Source of the DNA: an uncultured Gammaproteobacteria bacterium
GTDB taxonomy: Bacteria > Pseudomonadota > Gammaproteobacteria > HK1
Length of the DNA: 33,592 nt
Assembly: GCA_947258715.1 (NCBI GenBank)
Contig: CAMYJH010000002.1
Coordinates: forward strand, 1-33,592
Reading direction: 5' to 3'
Within the stretch, counting starts at the first letter, position 1, and each line of letters opens with the position of its first letter. Below the pieces are notes generated by a model that saw only the letters and a program-made list of their open reading frames with translations, did not search any database and was not told the DNA's origin. Position numbers and translations under genes: made by a program. Shown piece by piece: positions 6,075 to 14,500 of the stretch.

Positions 6075-7967
6075 CTACTCTGGTAGACCCGCTTTGCGCA
6101 GTGCATCGAGCAGGCGCTCGACATACGCCGCATCCTTGTACTTCAAACCCTTTTTGTACGAATCCAACGAAAAATTCGGCTTTATCTCCATCAGCTTTTC
6201 TGCGTACCTATGTGCCTCGTCCTCCCGACCGAGCCACATGGAGCTCACGATTGTACCCGCGTACCCCCATCCTGATTCGGGCCTGCGCATGAGGAATTGC
6301 TTGTAGGCTTCCACTGCCTCTTCGTATTTGCCCGCCGAGGTGTACGCATCGCCCAGCGACCCCAGATACCAGGGCGGATATGTCGGTTCGAGACGCGTGG
6401 CTTTCTTTAGCAGCGCAATGGCCTCGTTTGATCTCCCCGCCAGGTTGAGGTTTTCAGCCAGGATGGCGTGGTAAACGGAGATATTGGGGCCGAGCGATAC
6501 CGCCTTCTCGTCATAGGCGATGGCCTGATCGAGATCGCCTTTGATTCCCTCGACGGCACCCAGCGCCGCATACACGCCGGGATAGGTGTCATCCAAGACC
6601 AAGGCTTTCTGCGCGTACTCCTCGGCTTGCTTCAAGGAATCGTCGCGGGCGTCGCTCCAGCCGTTAAAAATATCTTTCCAATGGGTCCAAGTTACCGTGG
6701 TGTACGGCATCGCCCAGTCCGGGTCCATATCGATGGCTTTGAGAATCAGCTGCCGGGCGATTACGTTGTCGTCTTTGGTGCTCTGCCGGAAATGTTTCCA
6801 GCCTTGCAACCAGGTGAGATACGCCTCGAAGTTGTCGGTGCCCTGCTGCCACACGCGCCCATGCTCGCCCGCGACGAGCTTGACCTGCAGCGCGGTGAAA
6901 ATCTCTCGCGTGATTTCGTCCTGGACAGCGAACATGGCATTGACGTTGCGATCATACTTATCGGCCCACAGGTGATGTCCCTTGACGGCATCGATCAACT
7001 GCGCCGTGATCCGTAAGGTGTCGCCCTCTCTCTGAACACTCCCTTCCAGCACGTAGCGCACCCCCAGTTCCTCGGCCACCTGCTTCACCTTCACCGGCTG
7101 GCCTTTGTAGGTGAAGGTGGAGTTGCGGGCGATGACGAATAGCTCAGGCATCTGGGCCAGGGTGGTGATGAGGCTCTCGGTGAAGCCGTCAGCAATCGCT
7201 TCCTGCGCGGGATCGCCACTCAGATTGTCGAACGGCAGCACCGCAATGGAGGGTTGTTCCGGCAGCGGGAAGGCCATCTGTTCGACAGATGCCGCTTCGA
7301 TCGTCGGTGCCCACGGGGCGAGCCAGGTGATCACCCCTGCGCCGATGACAAGCACCACGGCCACGGCGGTGGCGGCCATGACGGGATGCATCGGGCGTCG
7401 AGGCTTCGGACGCGCACTGGGTTCCGGTAGCACAGCACCGGGCTTCAAGCGGGCATGGTATGCCTTCACCGGCTTAGCGATGTTCTTGACCTGCTGCTCG
7501 CCCAGGAACTCATAGTCAAATGGAAGCTTGGTGCCAACCGCCGTGTGCACCGATTCGGAGATACAAATGCCCCCAGGCTGAGCGAGGATCTCCAGGCGCG
7601 CCGCCACATTGACGCCGTCACCGTAGATGTCGCCGCGGTCCTCGATGACATCACCGAGATTCACGCCGATGCGAAACTCGACCTTGCGCTCAACGGGCAA
7701 ATCTTCGTTACGCGCCTTAAGGTCAAGCTGAAGCTGTGCCGCACAGGAGAGCGCGTCGACCACGGCCTCGAACATCGCGAGCACCGCATCGCCGGCGTAG
7801 TGCATGACGCGGCCGCCGTGGCGGTCAATGGTGACGGCTATTTGGTCCAGGTATTCGGTGAGCCGACGGTGGGTGGCGTCCTCGTCCTCACCGGTCAGGC
7901 GCGAATAGCCAGCGACATCCGCGTACAGGATCGCGGCGAGCTTGCGGGGCAGTGGCTCTGATTCCAT
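6075..7967 (-). CDS. Class III adenylate cyclase with TolB-like domain and TPR repeats
   Basis: The 630-aa protein has a cytoplasmic class III cyclase domain at residues 8-175. The metal-site aspartates are in LYADVAGYSRL and YAGDAVLAMF, and the transition-state Asn/Arg pair is in GDGVNVAARLE. A single membrane helix follows at about 195-217, then a TolB/FlgO-like domain (IAVLPFDNLSGDP through LWADKYDR, 240-340), then TPR-type helices to the end (for example GDLDQAIAYDEKAVSLGPN). Proteins of this type make cAMP, or possibly cGMP, in response to unknown cues. An AGGAGGG ribosome site lies about 9 bp before the ATG. The gene stands alone. Catalytic residues look intact, so activity is expected; nucleotide choice is not certain. 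Confidence 0.9.
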   Translation of the reverse strand: MESEPLPRKLAAILYADVAGYSRLTGEDEDATHRRLTEYLDQIAVTIDRHGGRVMHYAGDAVLAMFEAVVDALSCAAQLQLDLKARNEDLPVERKVEFRIGVNLGDVIEDRGDIYGDGVNVAARLEILAQPGGICISESVHTAVGTKLPFDYEFLGEQQVKNIAKPVKAYHARLKPGAVLPEPSARPKPRRPMHPVMAATAVAVVLVIGAGVITWLAPWAPTIEAASVEQMAFPLPEQPSIAVLPFDNLSGDPAQEAIADGFTESLITTLAQMPELFVIARNSTFTYKGQPVKVKQVAEELGVRYVLEGSVQREGDTLRITAQLIDAVKGHHLWADKYDRNVNAMFAVQDEITREIFTALQVKLVAGEHGRVWQQGTDNFEAYLTWLQGWKHFRQSTKDDNVIARQLILKAIDMDPDWAMPYTTVTWTHWKDIFNGWSDARDDSLKQAEEYAQKALVLDDTYPGVYAALGAVEGIKGDLDQAIAYDEKAVSLGPNISVYHAILAENLNLAGRSNEAIALLKKATRLEPTYPPWYLGSLGDAYTSAGKYEEAVEAYKQFLMRRPESGWGYAGTIVSSMWLGREDEAHRYAEKLMEIKPNFSLDSYKKGLKYKDAAYVERLLDALRKAGLPE

Positions 7968-8275
7968 CGGAACACCCTCCTTCCGGGCCTCGGAGGCTAG
8001 TGTCGAAGGGAACTGCCCGAATTAAAACCCTATTATGCTCCATTACTTCGCTCACATTACGCCTTGATTGAGATCAACCAATTAACACTTTCAAGAGGAC
8101 AGCAATCAGGACCTGACCGGACCTTGTACGCGGCCGCAGCCGATAGCGGTAATTCGATAGTTTTACGGCCAGATGTCCTCCCCGCTTCTGTTCTAGTCGA
8201 TTCAAGGGAAGTCTTTTACCGGATCCCCGCTCCCCGCTTTCGCGGGGACGAGCTTTTTTGGGGATGGCGGCGTCT
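7968..8275. other. 308-bp gap between cyclase start and hutF end
   Basis: This holds the leader of the cyclase gene (minus strand) and the terminator-like hairpin near 8231. AT-rich sequence at about 8020-8090 is the likely promoter zone. No gene is seen in it. Confidence 0.4.
8231..8259 (+). terminator. Hairpin with T-run near the hutF end
   Basis: TCCCCGC (8231-8237), loop TTTC, GCGGGGA (8242-8248), then CGAGC and six T (8254-8259). The T-run is on the plus strand, while the nearest gene end (hutF) is on the minus strand. It is either a plus-strand terminator or one of the common CCCGCTTTCGCGGG intergenic palindromes. Confidence 0.5.
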
Positions 8276-9676
8276 TTAGGTCGCGAGCGAGCTCGCTCCC
8301 CCCGTTTCAGGCGGGCGGGTCAGTTCCTCGAGCGTGAGGCGATAGCGGGTCTCGACCGCGTCGCGCGCCACATGGCGGCCATCCTGGACACAGTGGCGGC
8401 CCGCCGACCAGAGATCGCGCACCACGCGTTCGTCGGCGGCAAAGATCCAGCCGTCGAGAAACTGCTCCGGCTTTAGCCCCGAGAATGCGAGATGTTCCCC
8501 GTCGAGGGCGACCAGATCGGCCAGCTTGCCTTGGCGGATCTCGCCGCAGTTCCGGCCCAGCGCCCGCGCCCCCCCTGAGAGCGACCCCCGATAGAGCGCT
8601 TCGCCGACCGATCCGTCTCCGGCCAGCATCACGTTGCGGGCGGTGTCGCGCAGGCGCTGGCTGTACTCCAGCATCCGGAGCTCCTCGGCAACGGAGATGC
8701 GGACGTTTGCATCGGAGCCGATCCCAAACGCGCCGCCGGCGGCAATGTAGGCAGGGCCGTTGAACGGCCCGTCGCCGAGATTGGCCTCGGTGATCGGGCA
8801 AAGGCCGGCGACGGCGCCCGAGCCCGCCATCGCCTCGGTTTCGGCTTCGCTCATATGCGTCGCGTGGACCAGGCACCAGCGCGGGCCGACATCAAGCGCA
8901 CCGAGCAGCCACTCCACCGGCCGCGCGCCGAGCCAGGCGGAAATATCGGCGACCTCCTCCGGTTGCTCGGCGATATGGATGTGGATCGGCCCGTCGGCGA
9001 ATCGTTCCGTGACGGCCGCCAGCTGGCCGGGGGCCGTGGCGCGCAGCGAATGCGGGGCTATTCCGACCCGGGCGTCGCCGGGCAAGGAACGGGCTGCGGC
9101 GGCGCGAGCTGTCTCGACCAGCCGCGAAAAGCGGTCGACGTCGTTTCCGAAGCGCAACTGACCGCCGGCGAGCGGCGCTTCACCCGCGCCGCCATAGCTA
9201 TAGAGGACGGGAAGGTGGGTGAGGCCGATCCCGGTCTTCGACGCGGCGGCGAAAATCCGTTCCGAGGTTTCGATCGGGTTGTCATAGAGCCCGCCGCCCG
9301 GGCGGTGGTGGACGTAGTGGAATTCACCGACGCTTGCGAAACCCGCCTCCTGCATCTCCACGAAGGCTAAAGCCGCAATGGCTTCGATATGCCCGGGGGT
9401 CAGATGTTCGAGGAAACCGTACATCAGCTTCCGCCAGCTCCAGAAGCTGTCGCGACCGGCCGCGCGTCGCTCGGTCATCCCCGCCATGGCGCGTTGAAAG
9501 GTATGGCTGTGGAGGTTCGGCTGCGCTGCAAGCAGAATGCGCTCCGAACTCCCGGCGGCCGCCACGTCCGTTCGGACCGCACCGATGGTGCCGTCCGCGT
9601 TTATCTCCACCTCGACATTCTCGGCCCAGCCGCCGGGCAGCAGCGCGTGTCGTGCGAGAATACTGGTCAATTGCAT
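8276..9676 (-). CDS. hutF: Formimidoylglutamate deiminase HutF
   Basis: The 466-aa amidohydrolase converts N-formimidoyl-L-glutamate to N-formyl-L-glutamate and ammonia in the five-step histidine degradation route. Metal and substrate motifs are in order: NLHSHTFQRAMAGM (His 56 and 58), HIHIAEQPEEV (about 231), LVHATHM (about 270) and GIGSDANVRIS (about 320, the catalytic Asp). Length and motifs are standard. It is transcribed away from hutI, with a 520-bp divergent gap. Its product needs HutG, yet the hutG copy beside hutI is a remnant, so this pathway step must be served from elsewhere or is lost. The start context is weak: TAAGG is only 2-3 bp from the ATG. Confidence 0.93.
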   Translation of the reverse strand: MQLTSILARHALLPGGWAENVEVEINADGTIGAVRTDVAAAGSSERILLAAQPNLHSHTFQRAMAGMTERRAAGRDSFWSWRKLMYGFLEHLTPGHIEAIAALAFVEMQEAGFASVGEFHYVHHRPGGGLYDNPIETSERIFAAASKTGIGLTHLPVLYSYGGAGEAPLAGGQLRFGNDVDRFSRLVETARAAAARSLPGDARVGIAPHSLRATAPGQLAAVTERFADGPIHIHIAEQPEEVADISAWLGARPVEWLLGALDVGPRWCLVHATHMSEAETEAMAGSGAVAGLCPITEANLGDGPFNGPAYIAAGGAFGIGSDANVRISVAEELRMLEYSQRLRDTARNVMLAGDGSVGEALYRGSLSGGARALGRNCGEIRQGKLADLVALDGEHLAFSGLKPEQFLDGWIFAADERVVRDLWSAGRHCVQDGRHVARDAVETRYRLTLEELTRPPETGGASSLAT

Positions 9677-10197
9677 GACCTTATATTATGCGAGCACTCG
9701 ATATTACGGATAGGTATATTCTGTGATCTGCCAGGCAAGGATTCTCCCTTGGCACATAAGCCGCTATGGCGACTTGGTTTGGCAACGGTCACTAAAAGCG
9801 CTTCGTTTTCGCGTTTTCTCGAATACACCCGCATCCTAACGATCGTCTCAGGCGAAGGACTGCGCCCGAGCGGTACTCACGGCTTCAACCAAACCGTGCG
9901 CTTCGGTGAATCATTTCGTTTGCCGCGGGCGCATGGGCAAAAGCTTTTCATTTTCTGCCCGTCCGTTCACGCGCGGTATAACGCTGCCGCACCGGCAGAG
10001 AGAACCGCAGGCGAGACTCTTTGCCTTGGACCCAGCGATGATAACGGGCAATTTGAATCGGTGAAGGTAGGTGCTAACCTGCGGATCCCAATCTCGGTGC
10101 AATGTTGAATGTGGATAAATATCATTTCTTGACATAATAATTACAATTCAACACTTAATAATTTTCGCACACGCTGCTCGGCCGATAAGGCGCAGGG
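9677..10197. promoter_or_regulatory. Divergent hutF-hutI intergenic region
   Basis: This 520-bp stretch must contain both promoters. On the plus side TTGACA at 10129-10134 is followed by AT-rich sequence (TAATAATTACAATTC, then TTAATAATTTTC), a plausible promoter about 60 bp before hutI. No clear HutC-type operator palindrome was recognised. Open frames here have no ribosome site and are taken as chance. Confidence 0.4.
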
Positions 10198-11457
10198 ATG
10201 TCCAGCAACCTACTGCTCACCAACGCTAGCTTGGCATCCTTGGCTCCGGGCGCCCCGCCCTACGGGCTGGTCGAAGGCGGCTCCGTTGCCGTGCGCGATG
10301 GGCGGATCGAGTGGGTCGGGCGCAGTTCTGAGATCCCACCGGCCTTTAAAGATCTACCCCGGCGCGATCTCGAGGGGCGGGTCGTCACCCCGGGCCTTAT
10401 CGACTGCCATACGCATATCGTTCACGGGGGCGATCGGGCCCGCGAGTTCGAGATGCGCCTTGAGGGCGCCAGCTACGAAGCCATCGCGCGCGCCGGCGGC
10501 GGCGTCGTCTCCACGGTGCAGGCGACCCGCGGCGCGGACGAGGCGACGTTGTTTCGTGATTCGCTCAAACGCCTCGATGCCTTGATTGCCGAAGGCACCT
10601 CGGTGGTCGAGATCAAGTCGGGCTATGGCCTCGACATCGACACCGAGCTTCGCATGCTCCGCGTTGCCCGCCGCCTCGCCACGGCGCGGCCGGTCCGGGT
10701 CCGGACCAGCTTTCTCGGCGCCCACGCGGTGCCGCCTGAGTATTCCGGTCGAGCCGACGCTTACATCGACCAGGTCTGCCTTGCGGCACTGGATGCGGCG
10801 CATGCGGCGGGCCTGGTCGATGCGGTGGACGCTTTCTGCGAGAGCATCGCCTTTGATACTTCTCAGATCGCGCGCGTGTTCGACCGCGCCCGGTCGCTGG
10901 GCCTGCCGGTCAAGATTCATGCCGAGCAGCTTTCGAACCTGGGCGCCACCGTGCTGGCAACGTCCTACGGTGCTTTGTCGGCCGACCATCTCGAGTATCT
11001 CGATGAGACGGGGGTCGCCGCCATGGCCGAGGCGGGAACCGTGGCGGTGGTCCTTCCGGGCGCCTTCTACGCGTTACGCGAAACCCGGCTCCCGCCCATC
11101 GACGTGCTGCGCCGGGCCGGGGTTCCGATCGCTGTTGCAACCGACTGCAACCCGGGCTCCTCGCCGCTCAGCTCACTGCTGCTGGCGATGAACATGGCGT
11201 GCACCCTGTTCCGGATGACTCCCGAAGAAGCGCTGGCCGGCGCTACCCGGGAAGCGGCACGGGCGCTCGGCCTCGCCGACGCCGGCGTGATCGCCCCTGG
11301 ACTGCGGGCCGATCTCGCAATCTGGGATATCGAGCACCCGGCCGAGCTCGCCTACCGGATCGGTTTCAACCCTTTGCATGACCGCATCTTCGCGGGGCCG
11401 GAGCGCGAGCATTCGAAGGGGCACTCATCGTCGACCACCTTCGAGCCCGGGCGCTGA
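10198..11457 (+). CDS. hutI: Imidazolonepropionase HutI
   Basis: The 419-aa metal-dependent amidohydrolase opens the imidazolone ring of 4-imidazolone-5-propanoate to give N-formimidoyl-L-glutamate, the substrate of HutF. Motifs: [20 protein letters not shown] (His 71 and 73), [18 protein letters not shown] (substrate loop), [21 protein letters not shown] (about 241), LSADHLEYL and [14 protein letters not shown] (about 314, catalytic Asp). The core ends at [14 protein letters not shown]. The last 18 or so residues (ending TTFEPGR) are longer than I expect for HutI and may be a decayed tail. A collapsed hutG starts 9 bp after the stop. hutH and hutU are not in the window. Together with divergent hutF this marks a remnant or dispersed type II histidine pathway. 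Confidence 0.93.
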   Translation: MSSNLLLTNASLASLAPGAPPYGLVEGGSVAVRDGRIEWVGRSSEIPPAFKDLPRRDLEGRVVTPGLIDCHTHIVHGGDRAREFEMRLEGASYEAIARAGGGVVSTVQATRGADEATLFRDSLKRLDALIAEGTSVVEIKSGYGLDIDTELRMLRVARRLATARPVRVRTSFLGAHAVPPEYSGRADAYIDQVCLAALDAAHAAGLVDAVDAFCESIAFDTSQIARVFDRARSLGLPVKIHAEQLSNLGATVLATSYGALSADHLEYLDETGVAAMAEAGTVAVVLPGAFYALRETRLPPIDVLRRAGVPIAVATDCNPGSSPLSSLLLAMNMACTLFRMTPEEALAGATREAARALGLADAGVIAPGLRADLAIWDIEHPAELAYRIGFNPLHDRIFAGPEREHSKGHSSSTTFEPGR

Positions 11458-11466
11458 CGGAAGAAC

Positions 11467-11611
11467 GTGGCGATGGCAGATCCGGTGGGAATTGTCGAAG
11501 GCACGGGCCCGATGATTCTTGCGATGCCCCATACCGGCCTCCTGACCGATTTCGACGATCGGCGGATCTGGTGCGATGGCCGGGAGCCGAACGCGGATGA
11601 GATCGAGGCTC
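11467..11611 (+). pseudogene. hutG: hutG remnant (N-formylglutamate deformylase), internally deleted
   Basis: GTG at 11467, or ATG at 11473, follows hutI by 9 bp. It starts as HutG should (IVEGTGPMILAMPHTG, the family's ..LSIPHTG.. strand). It then jumps directly to LTDFDDRRIWCDGREPNADE, which matches the middle of HutG (the ..LCPLTDFDGRPIW..G.EP...EI.RR.. region). The roughly 60-80 residues that normally lie between are missing, and so is the whole C-terminal half. The reading frame is kept across the first junction and lost to the next remnant at about 11611. It cannot encode a working deformylase. Confidence 0.7.
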
Positions 11612-11821
11612 GGCGACGGCCCCTTCCCCGCGGTCGTCCTGCTGCGCGGCTGCTCCGGTTTGGCGCGAGACAAGACCGGTGTCTACCATGGATACGACTT
11701 AACGATAAAAGGAACGGTGTTATCACCGGTCGGCACAGAAAAGGCTGACCGAAAGGTGCTTCAGGACACAAGAAGACGCATGATCGCCTTCTTCAAGAAA
11801 CACTTTGGCAATTGGATCTAA
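11612..11821 (+). pseudogene. Dienelactone hydrolase remnant, internally deleted
   Basis: Here the frame one base over from the hutG remnant reads GDGPFPAVVLLRGCSGLARD, the first strand and oxyanion region of dienelactone-hydrolase-like alpha/beta hydrolases. After DKT, at about 11678, it switches to GVYHGYDLTIKG and ends RRMIAFFKKHFGNWI, which resembles the last strand, catalytic His region (YH.FD) and final helix of the same family. The nucleophile elbow and most of the fold are gone. This is a second gene collapsed by an internal deletion, directly joined to the first. Confidence 0.6.
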
Positions 11822-11851
11822 CCTGGCACTTGTACCAGTGGCGTCGACAAT

Positions 11852-11882
11852 GTCCGATTGAATCCGCAACCCAAAGCAGACC
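11852..11882 (+). repeat. Left copy of a repeat flanking the orphan 355-aa gene
   Basis: CCGATTGAATCCGCAACCCA followed by AAGCAGACCTT. A close relative in the same orientation, ending with AACAGACGTT, lies at 13059-13089, right after the orphan gene. The two differ at about five of 31 positions. Confidence 0.65.
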
Positions 11883-11916
11883 TTAGGCAATTCCGGTTTC
11901 GACAAGGACAGAGCAG

Positions 11917-12984
11917 TTGAATCGCAAGCGCGGCACGGTTGTTCTCGGCCAGGAGTTGGCAGACGCAAGAAAGGCGGAAGCGGCACGGACTGCCGCGGGC
12001 CTCAGGGGGCGATCTCCGATGCCCCAACTTCGATACGACGAAGATTCCGGCGATTTCAATCTGGAGTCGGTCGTCCGTCGGCCAATCGATGAGGAACTTC
12101 GAGCCCTTATGAACGACTTTCGGCAGTGGGATCCCGGCAAGCGGGACGATGCTCGACAAAACATAAGCATGGATGAGTTCTACACGCTCATCCACTTTGC
12201 GAAGAGATCAGCTGTTCTGGCGATGAACGAAGGATCACCCGAGCGATGCGAGGATGGACTTGCCGCGCTTGCACTGATCGATGAAAGCCGTATCGATCCA
12301 CGGGACGCGGCATGGGCAGCGGGACTTTTGAGCTACGCTGCCAGGGCCACGGCAGGTGACCGAAAACAGCTGTTTGATCGAGCAATCGGCATGTCGACGG
12401 TGGGAATGGGGGAAATTCTGCGCGGCTCCGGGCGGTCGACCGAGTTGTCGGACTGGGGCTATGCGGAAGTACGCACCAAGAACGGCTTGGGTCTGATCAG
12501 GTCGGATTGGGCTCCATACGAGCCAAGCGTGGAGCTGAGCGCAATTGCCTTAGTCGTTGCTGACTGGCTGAGCAAGGGTCGGTACAAAGCGCACGCCACG
12601 ATTGCGGTAGAGGTCCCCGAGATCTGGTTTTCCGAGAAGTTTCGAGGCGCGGCGCAAGCCGCCCTGAGGCGAGCGAGAGGTGCAGTGTCGATAAGCGGCA
12701 AGCTGCGTGAACGCTTCTCCGATGAAGCAAGCTCACAGATGTTTATCCACTGGCTCGTCGAGTTACCGTCGGAACGCGAGTCGGAACAGCTCGTCACCTA
12801 CTCCGGATGCGGATTAAGCGGCCGATTCTCGGTCGGGTATTCATACCGATGTTTATTCGGTCTTTTGGTGGCAGGATCCGTCGTGTCCGGCGTGGCGCCG
12901 TACGAATCACAAGATTCCTTGGCGAGCCTCGTGCAGCCGCTGAAAGCACTGATTGGGGAGGCGTGGTCGCAGCGTCAAGTATAG
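11917..12984 (+). CDS. Orphan protein of unknown function (355 aa)
   Basis: I do not recognise this protein. It is a soluble-looking 355-aa product with a basic N-terminus (NRKRGTVVLGQELADARKAE), a helical middle (RRPIDEELRALMNDFRQWDP, then SMDEFYTLIHFAKRSAVLAM and DAAWAAGLLSYAARA) and a C-terminal part with mixed strands and a hydrophobic stretch (YRCLFGLLVAGSVVSGVAP). There is no signal peptide or known catalytic motif. The first start is TTG at 11917; an ATG at 12019 with GGGGG 8 bp upstream is an equally possible start and would remove 34 residues. The gene lies alone, flanked by two related 31-bp repeats, the right one being half of a perfect 46-bp palindrome. This suggests insertion as a unit. 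Codon use looks normal, so it is probably a real gene. Confidence 0.6.
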   Translation: MNRKRGTVVLGQELADARKAEAARTAAGLRGRSPMPQLRYDEDSGDFNLESVVRRPIDEELRALMNDFRQWDPGKRDDARQNISMDEFYTLIHFAKRSAVLAMNEGSPERCEDGLAALALIDESRIDPRDAAWAAGLLSYAARATAGDRKQLFDRAIGMSTVGMGEILRGSGRSTELSDWGYAEVRTKNGLGLIRSDWAPYEPSVELSAIALVVADWLSKGRYKAHATIAVEVPEIWFSEKFRGAAQAALRRARGAVSISGKLRERFSDEASSQMFIHWLVELPSERESEQLVTYSGCGLSGRFSVGYSYRCLFGLLVAGSVVSGVAPYESQDSLASLVQPLKALIGEAWSQRQV

Positions 12985-13030
12985 AGCCGGCAATCCGTGC
13001 GCCCGGCCTTTCTTTAAACGGCGGCTTTTA

Positions 13031-13076
13031 GCTGCGGATTCAATCGGTGGTTGCAACCACCGATTGAATCCGCAGC
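13031..13076. repeat. Perfect 46-bp palindrome
   Basis: Positions 13031-13053 and 13054-13076 are exact reverse complements with no loop (centre GGTGGTTGCAACCACC). The right half continues as the repeat also found at 11852. It begins 47 bp after the orphan gene's stop, so it could also act as a transcript end hairpin, but there is no T-run. Confidence 0.9.
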
Positions 13077-13089
13077 CGAAAACAGACGT
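13059..13089 (+). repeat. Right copy of the repeat flanking the orphan gene
   Basis: CCGATTGAATCCGCAGCCGA followed by AAACAGACGTT, in the same orientation as the copy at 11852-11882. Its first 18 bp form the end of the 46-bp palindrome. Confidence 0.65.
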
Positions 13090-13140
13090 TCGTTAATGTC
13101 CCGAAACGACCCTAAGCGGTCCTGAGGTCGGCTCGCAACG

Positions 13141-14346
13141 TCATGCCCTGCCCGGGATCGCAGGAATGTCTTTGCACTTGCCGCGCGGGATCTCGCCGGC
13201 ACGGTCATACATCGGCAGGTCGCAGACTTCACCGTAGCGAGTATGTCCGTCAACGCATTCGACTCGCAGCTCAGTCCCCGGCCCAAGCATCGGATCCTTC
13301 AGGCGCGCAATGGCGACACCGCGTTGAAGGTAGGGAGACCAGCCGCTGCTGCAGACACGACCAGCTGACTCGCCATTGAGGAAAAGGGTATCACCGTGAC
13401 GGGCGACGCCACGTGAACATTGCAGCCCCCAGGTGCGCCGGCTCTTGTCCGCACGTGCGAGTGCGGCCATACCGATAAAGTCGGCCTTTTTCAGGTCCAC
13501 GAACGCGCCGAGCCCCGCAGCGAACGGAGTCACGCTGTCATCAAAATCAGCTCCTGAAAAAAGCAGTCCAGCTTCGATGCGCCGGACGTTGGTCGCTGCG
13601 GCCGGTATCGTGTGAATCCCATGGGGTTCGCCTGCCGTCAAGAGCCGTTCCCCGATGACATCGGCATCGGCATTGGATCCGAAGTAAAACTCCCAGCCCA
13701 GCTCGTTGGTGAATCCCGTACGGCTGATCACCACGGGCTGGCCGCCGATCCTTATCTGGGCCAGGTCGAAGTAGCGAAAGTGCTTCGGCATACCTTCGTC
13801 GGAGGCTTGCGCGAGCACGTCCATTGAACGCGGGCCCTGGACCTGGCTGATCCAAACATCGGCATCGAACACCTCGACGTCGAAGCCCTCCGAGTGGGCA
13901 CGCAGCCAGACAGGGAACTCACCATCACCCTGGGCATACCAAAAGCGGTCGGGCGCGAGCCGAAGAAGCACTCCATCCATGATCATTCCGCCATCGGCAA
14001 AGCAAGCGAGCTGATAGCTGCAACGCCCCACACGCACGCGCGACACATCACGTGTGAACACGCGGTTGAGCATAGCCTCGGCATCCGGCCCGTGGATCTC
14101 GGTTGCCAGTTCGCCGGTATGCGCAAGACCGACCTGTCGCCGCAAACGCCAGTAGAGGTCTTCCGTGCGCATGTTGCCGTATTCGAGCGAGCGCAGCCGC
14201 CGATTGTAGATGCCGAAATGCGGGTCATAGGGGAGTTCCTGGTGCACCAGGGGGTGGGGCGCCATAGACTGCCGAAACTCACTCGGTCCACCGCCAGAGG
14301 CCACCGGCTTGACCACGAACTCAGTATTGCTCTTCGAATGTGTCAC
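13141..14346 (-). CDS. GcvT-like aminomethyltransferase family protein
   Basis: The 401-aa product has the two-part fold of glycine-cleavage T proteins: a folate-binding domain (about 40-290) and a C-terminal barrel (about 300-390). Visible marks are LATEIHGPDAEAMLNRVFTR, QLACFADGGMIMDGVLLRL (the ..G.M.DD.... strand), ISQVQGPRSMDVL, ISRTGFTNELGWEFYF (the ..R.GYTGE.G.E.. motif) and RIEAGLLFSGADFDDSVTPF. Such proteins move one-carbon units to tetrahydrofolate; the relatives include demethylases of DMSP, sarcosine and similar compounds, so the substrate is open. No gcvH or gcvP is nearby, which argues against a classic glycine cleavage role. GTG at 14346 with GGGAG about 7 bp upstream is the likely start; the frame runs on into the inverted-repeat element, but that part is not family-like. 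Confidence 0.85.
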   Translation of the reverse strand: MTHSKSNTEFVVKPVASGGGPSEFRQSMAPHPLVHQELPYDPHFGIYNRRLRSLEYGNMRTEDLYWRLRRQVGLAHTGELATEIHGPDAEAMLNRVFTRDVSRVRVGRCSYQLACFADGGMIMDGVLLRLAPDRFWYAQGDGEFPVWLRAHSEGFDVEVFDADVWISQVQGPRSMDVLAQASDEGMPKHFRYFDLAQIRIGGQPVVISRTGFTNELGWEFYFGSNADADVIGERLLTAGEPHGIHTIPAAATNVRRIEAGLLFSGADFDDSVTPFAAGLGAFVDLKKADFIGMAALARADKSRRTWGLQCSRGVARHGDTLFLNGESAGRVCSSGWSPYLQRGVAIARLKDPMLGPGTELRVECVDGHTRYGEVCDLPMYDRAGEIPRGKCKDIPAIPGRA

Positions 14347-14390
14347 GTTGGCTCCCGGCTTTGACGGCGTGTACAGAAAGGGGGTAGAAA

Positions 14391-14500
14391 GGGGGACATT
14401 CGGAGTTCGTAAGCTATTGATTTTCAGCTCGCTGGAAGTGGGACACAAATCGCAACGGCAAAATTAAAAATCAATAGCTTACGAACTCCGAATGTCCCCC
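14391..14500. repeat. 108-bp inverted-repeat element, copy 2
   Basis: The arms run GGGGGACATTCGGAGTTCG... and its exact reverse complement. Where the other copies have CAGAG/CTCTG, this one has CGGAG/CTCCG: both arms changed together, which keeps the pairing. The centre (CAGCTCGCTGGAAGTGGGAC) is related to copies 1 and 3. Confidence 0.9.

Noticed and set aside
9389..10108. Plus-strand open frame across the hutF start and the divergent gap
   Set aside because: It starts inside hutF antisense and has no ribosome site or domain; the gap is better read as a promoter region.
10354..10989. Minus-strand open frame inside hutI
   Set aside because: Antisense shadow of a well-supported HutI gene.
14347..14448. 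N-terminal extension of the GcvT-like gene into the inverted repeat
   Set aside because: The extra residues are encoded by the repeat arm and do not resemble the family; the GTG at 14346 has a good ribosome site.
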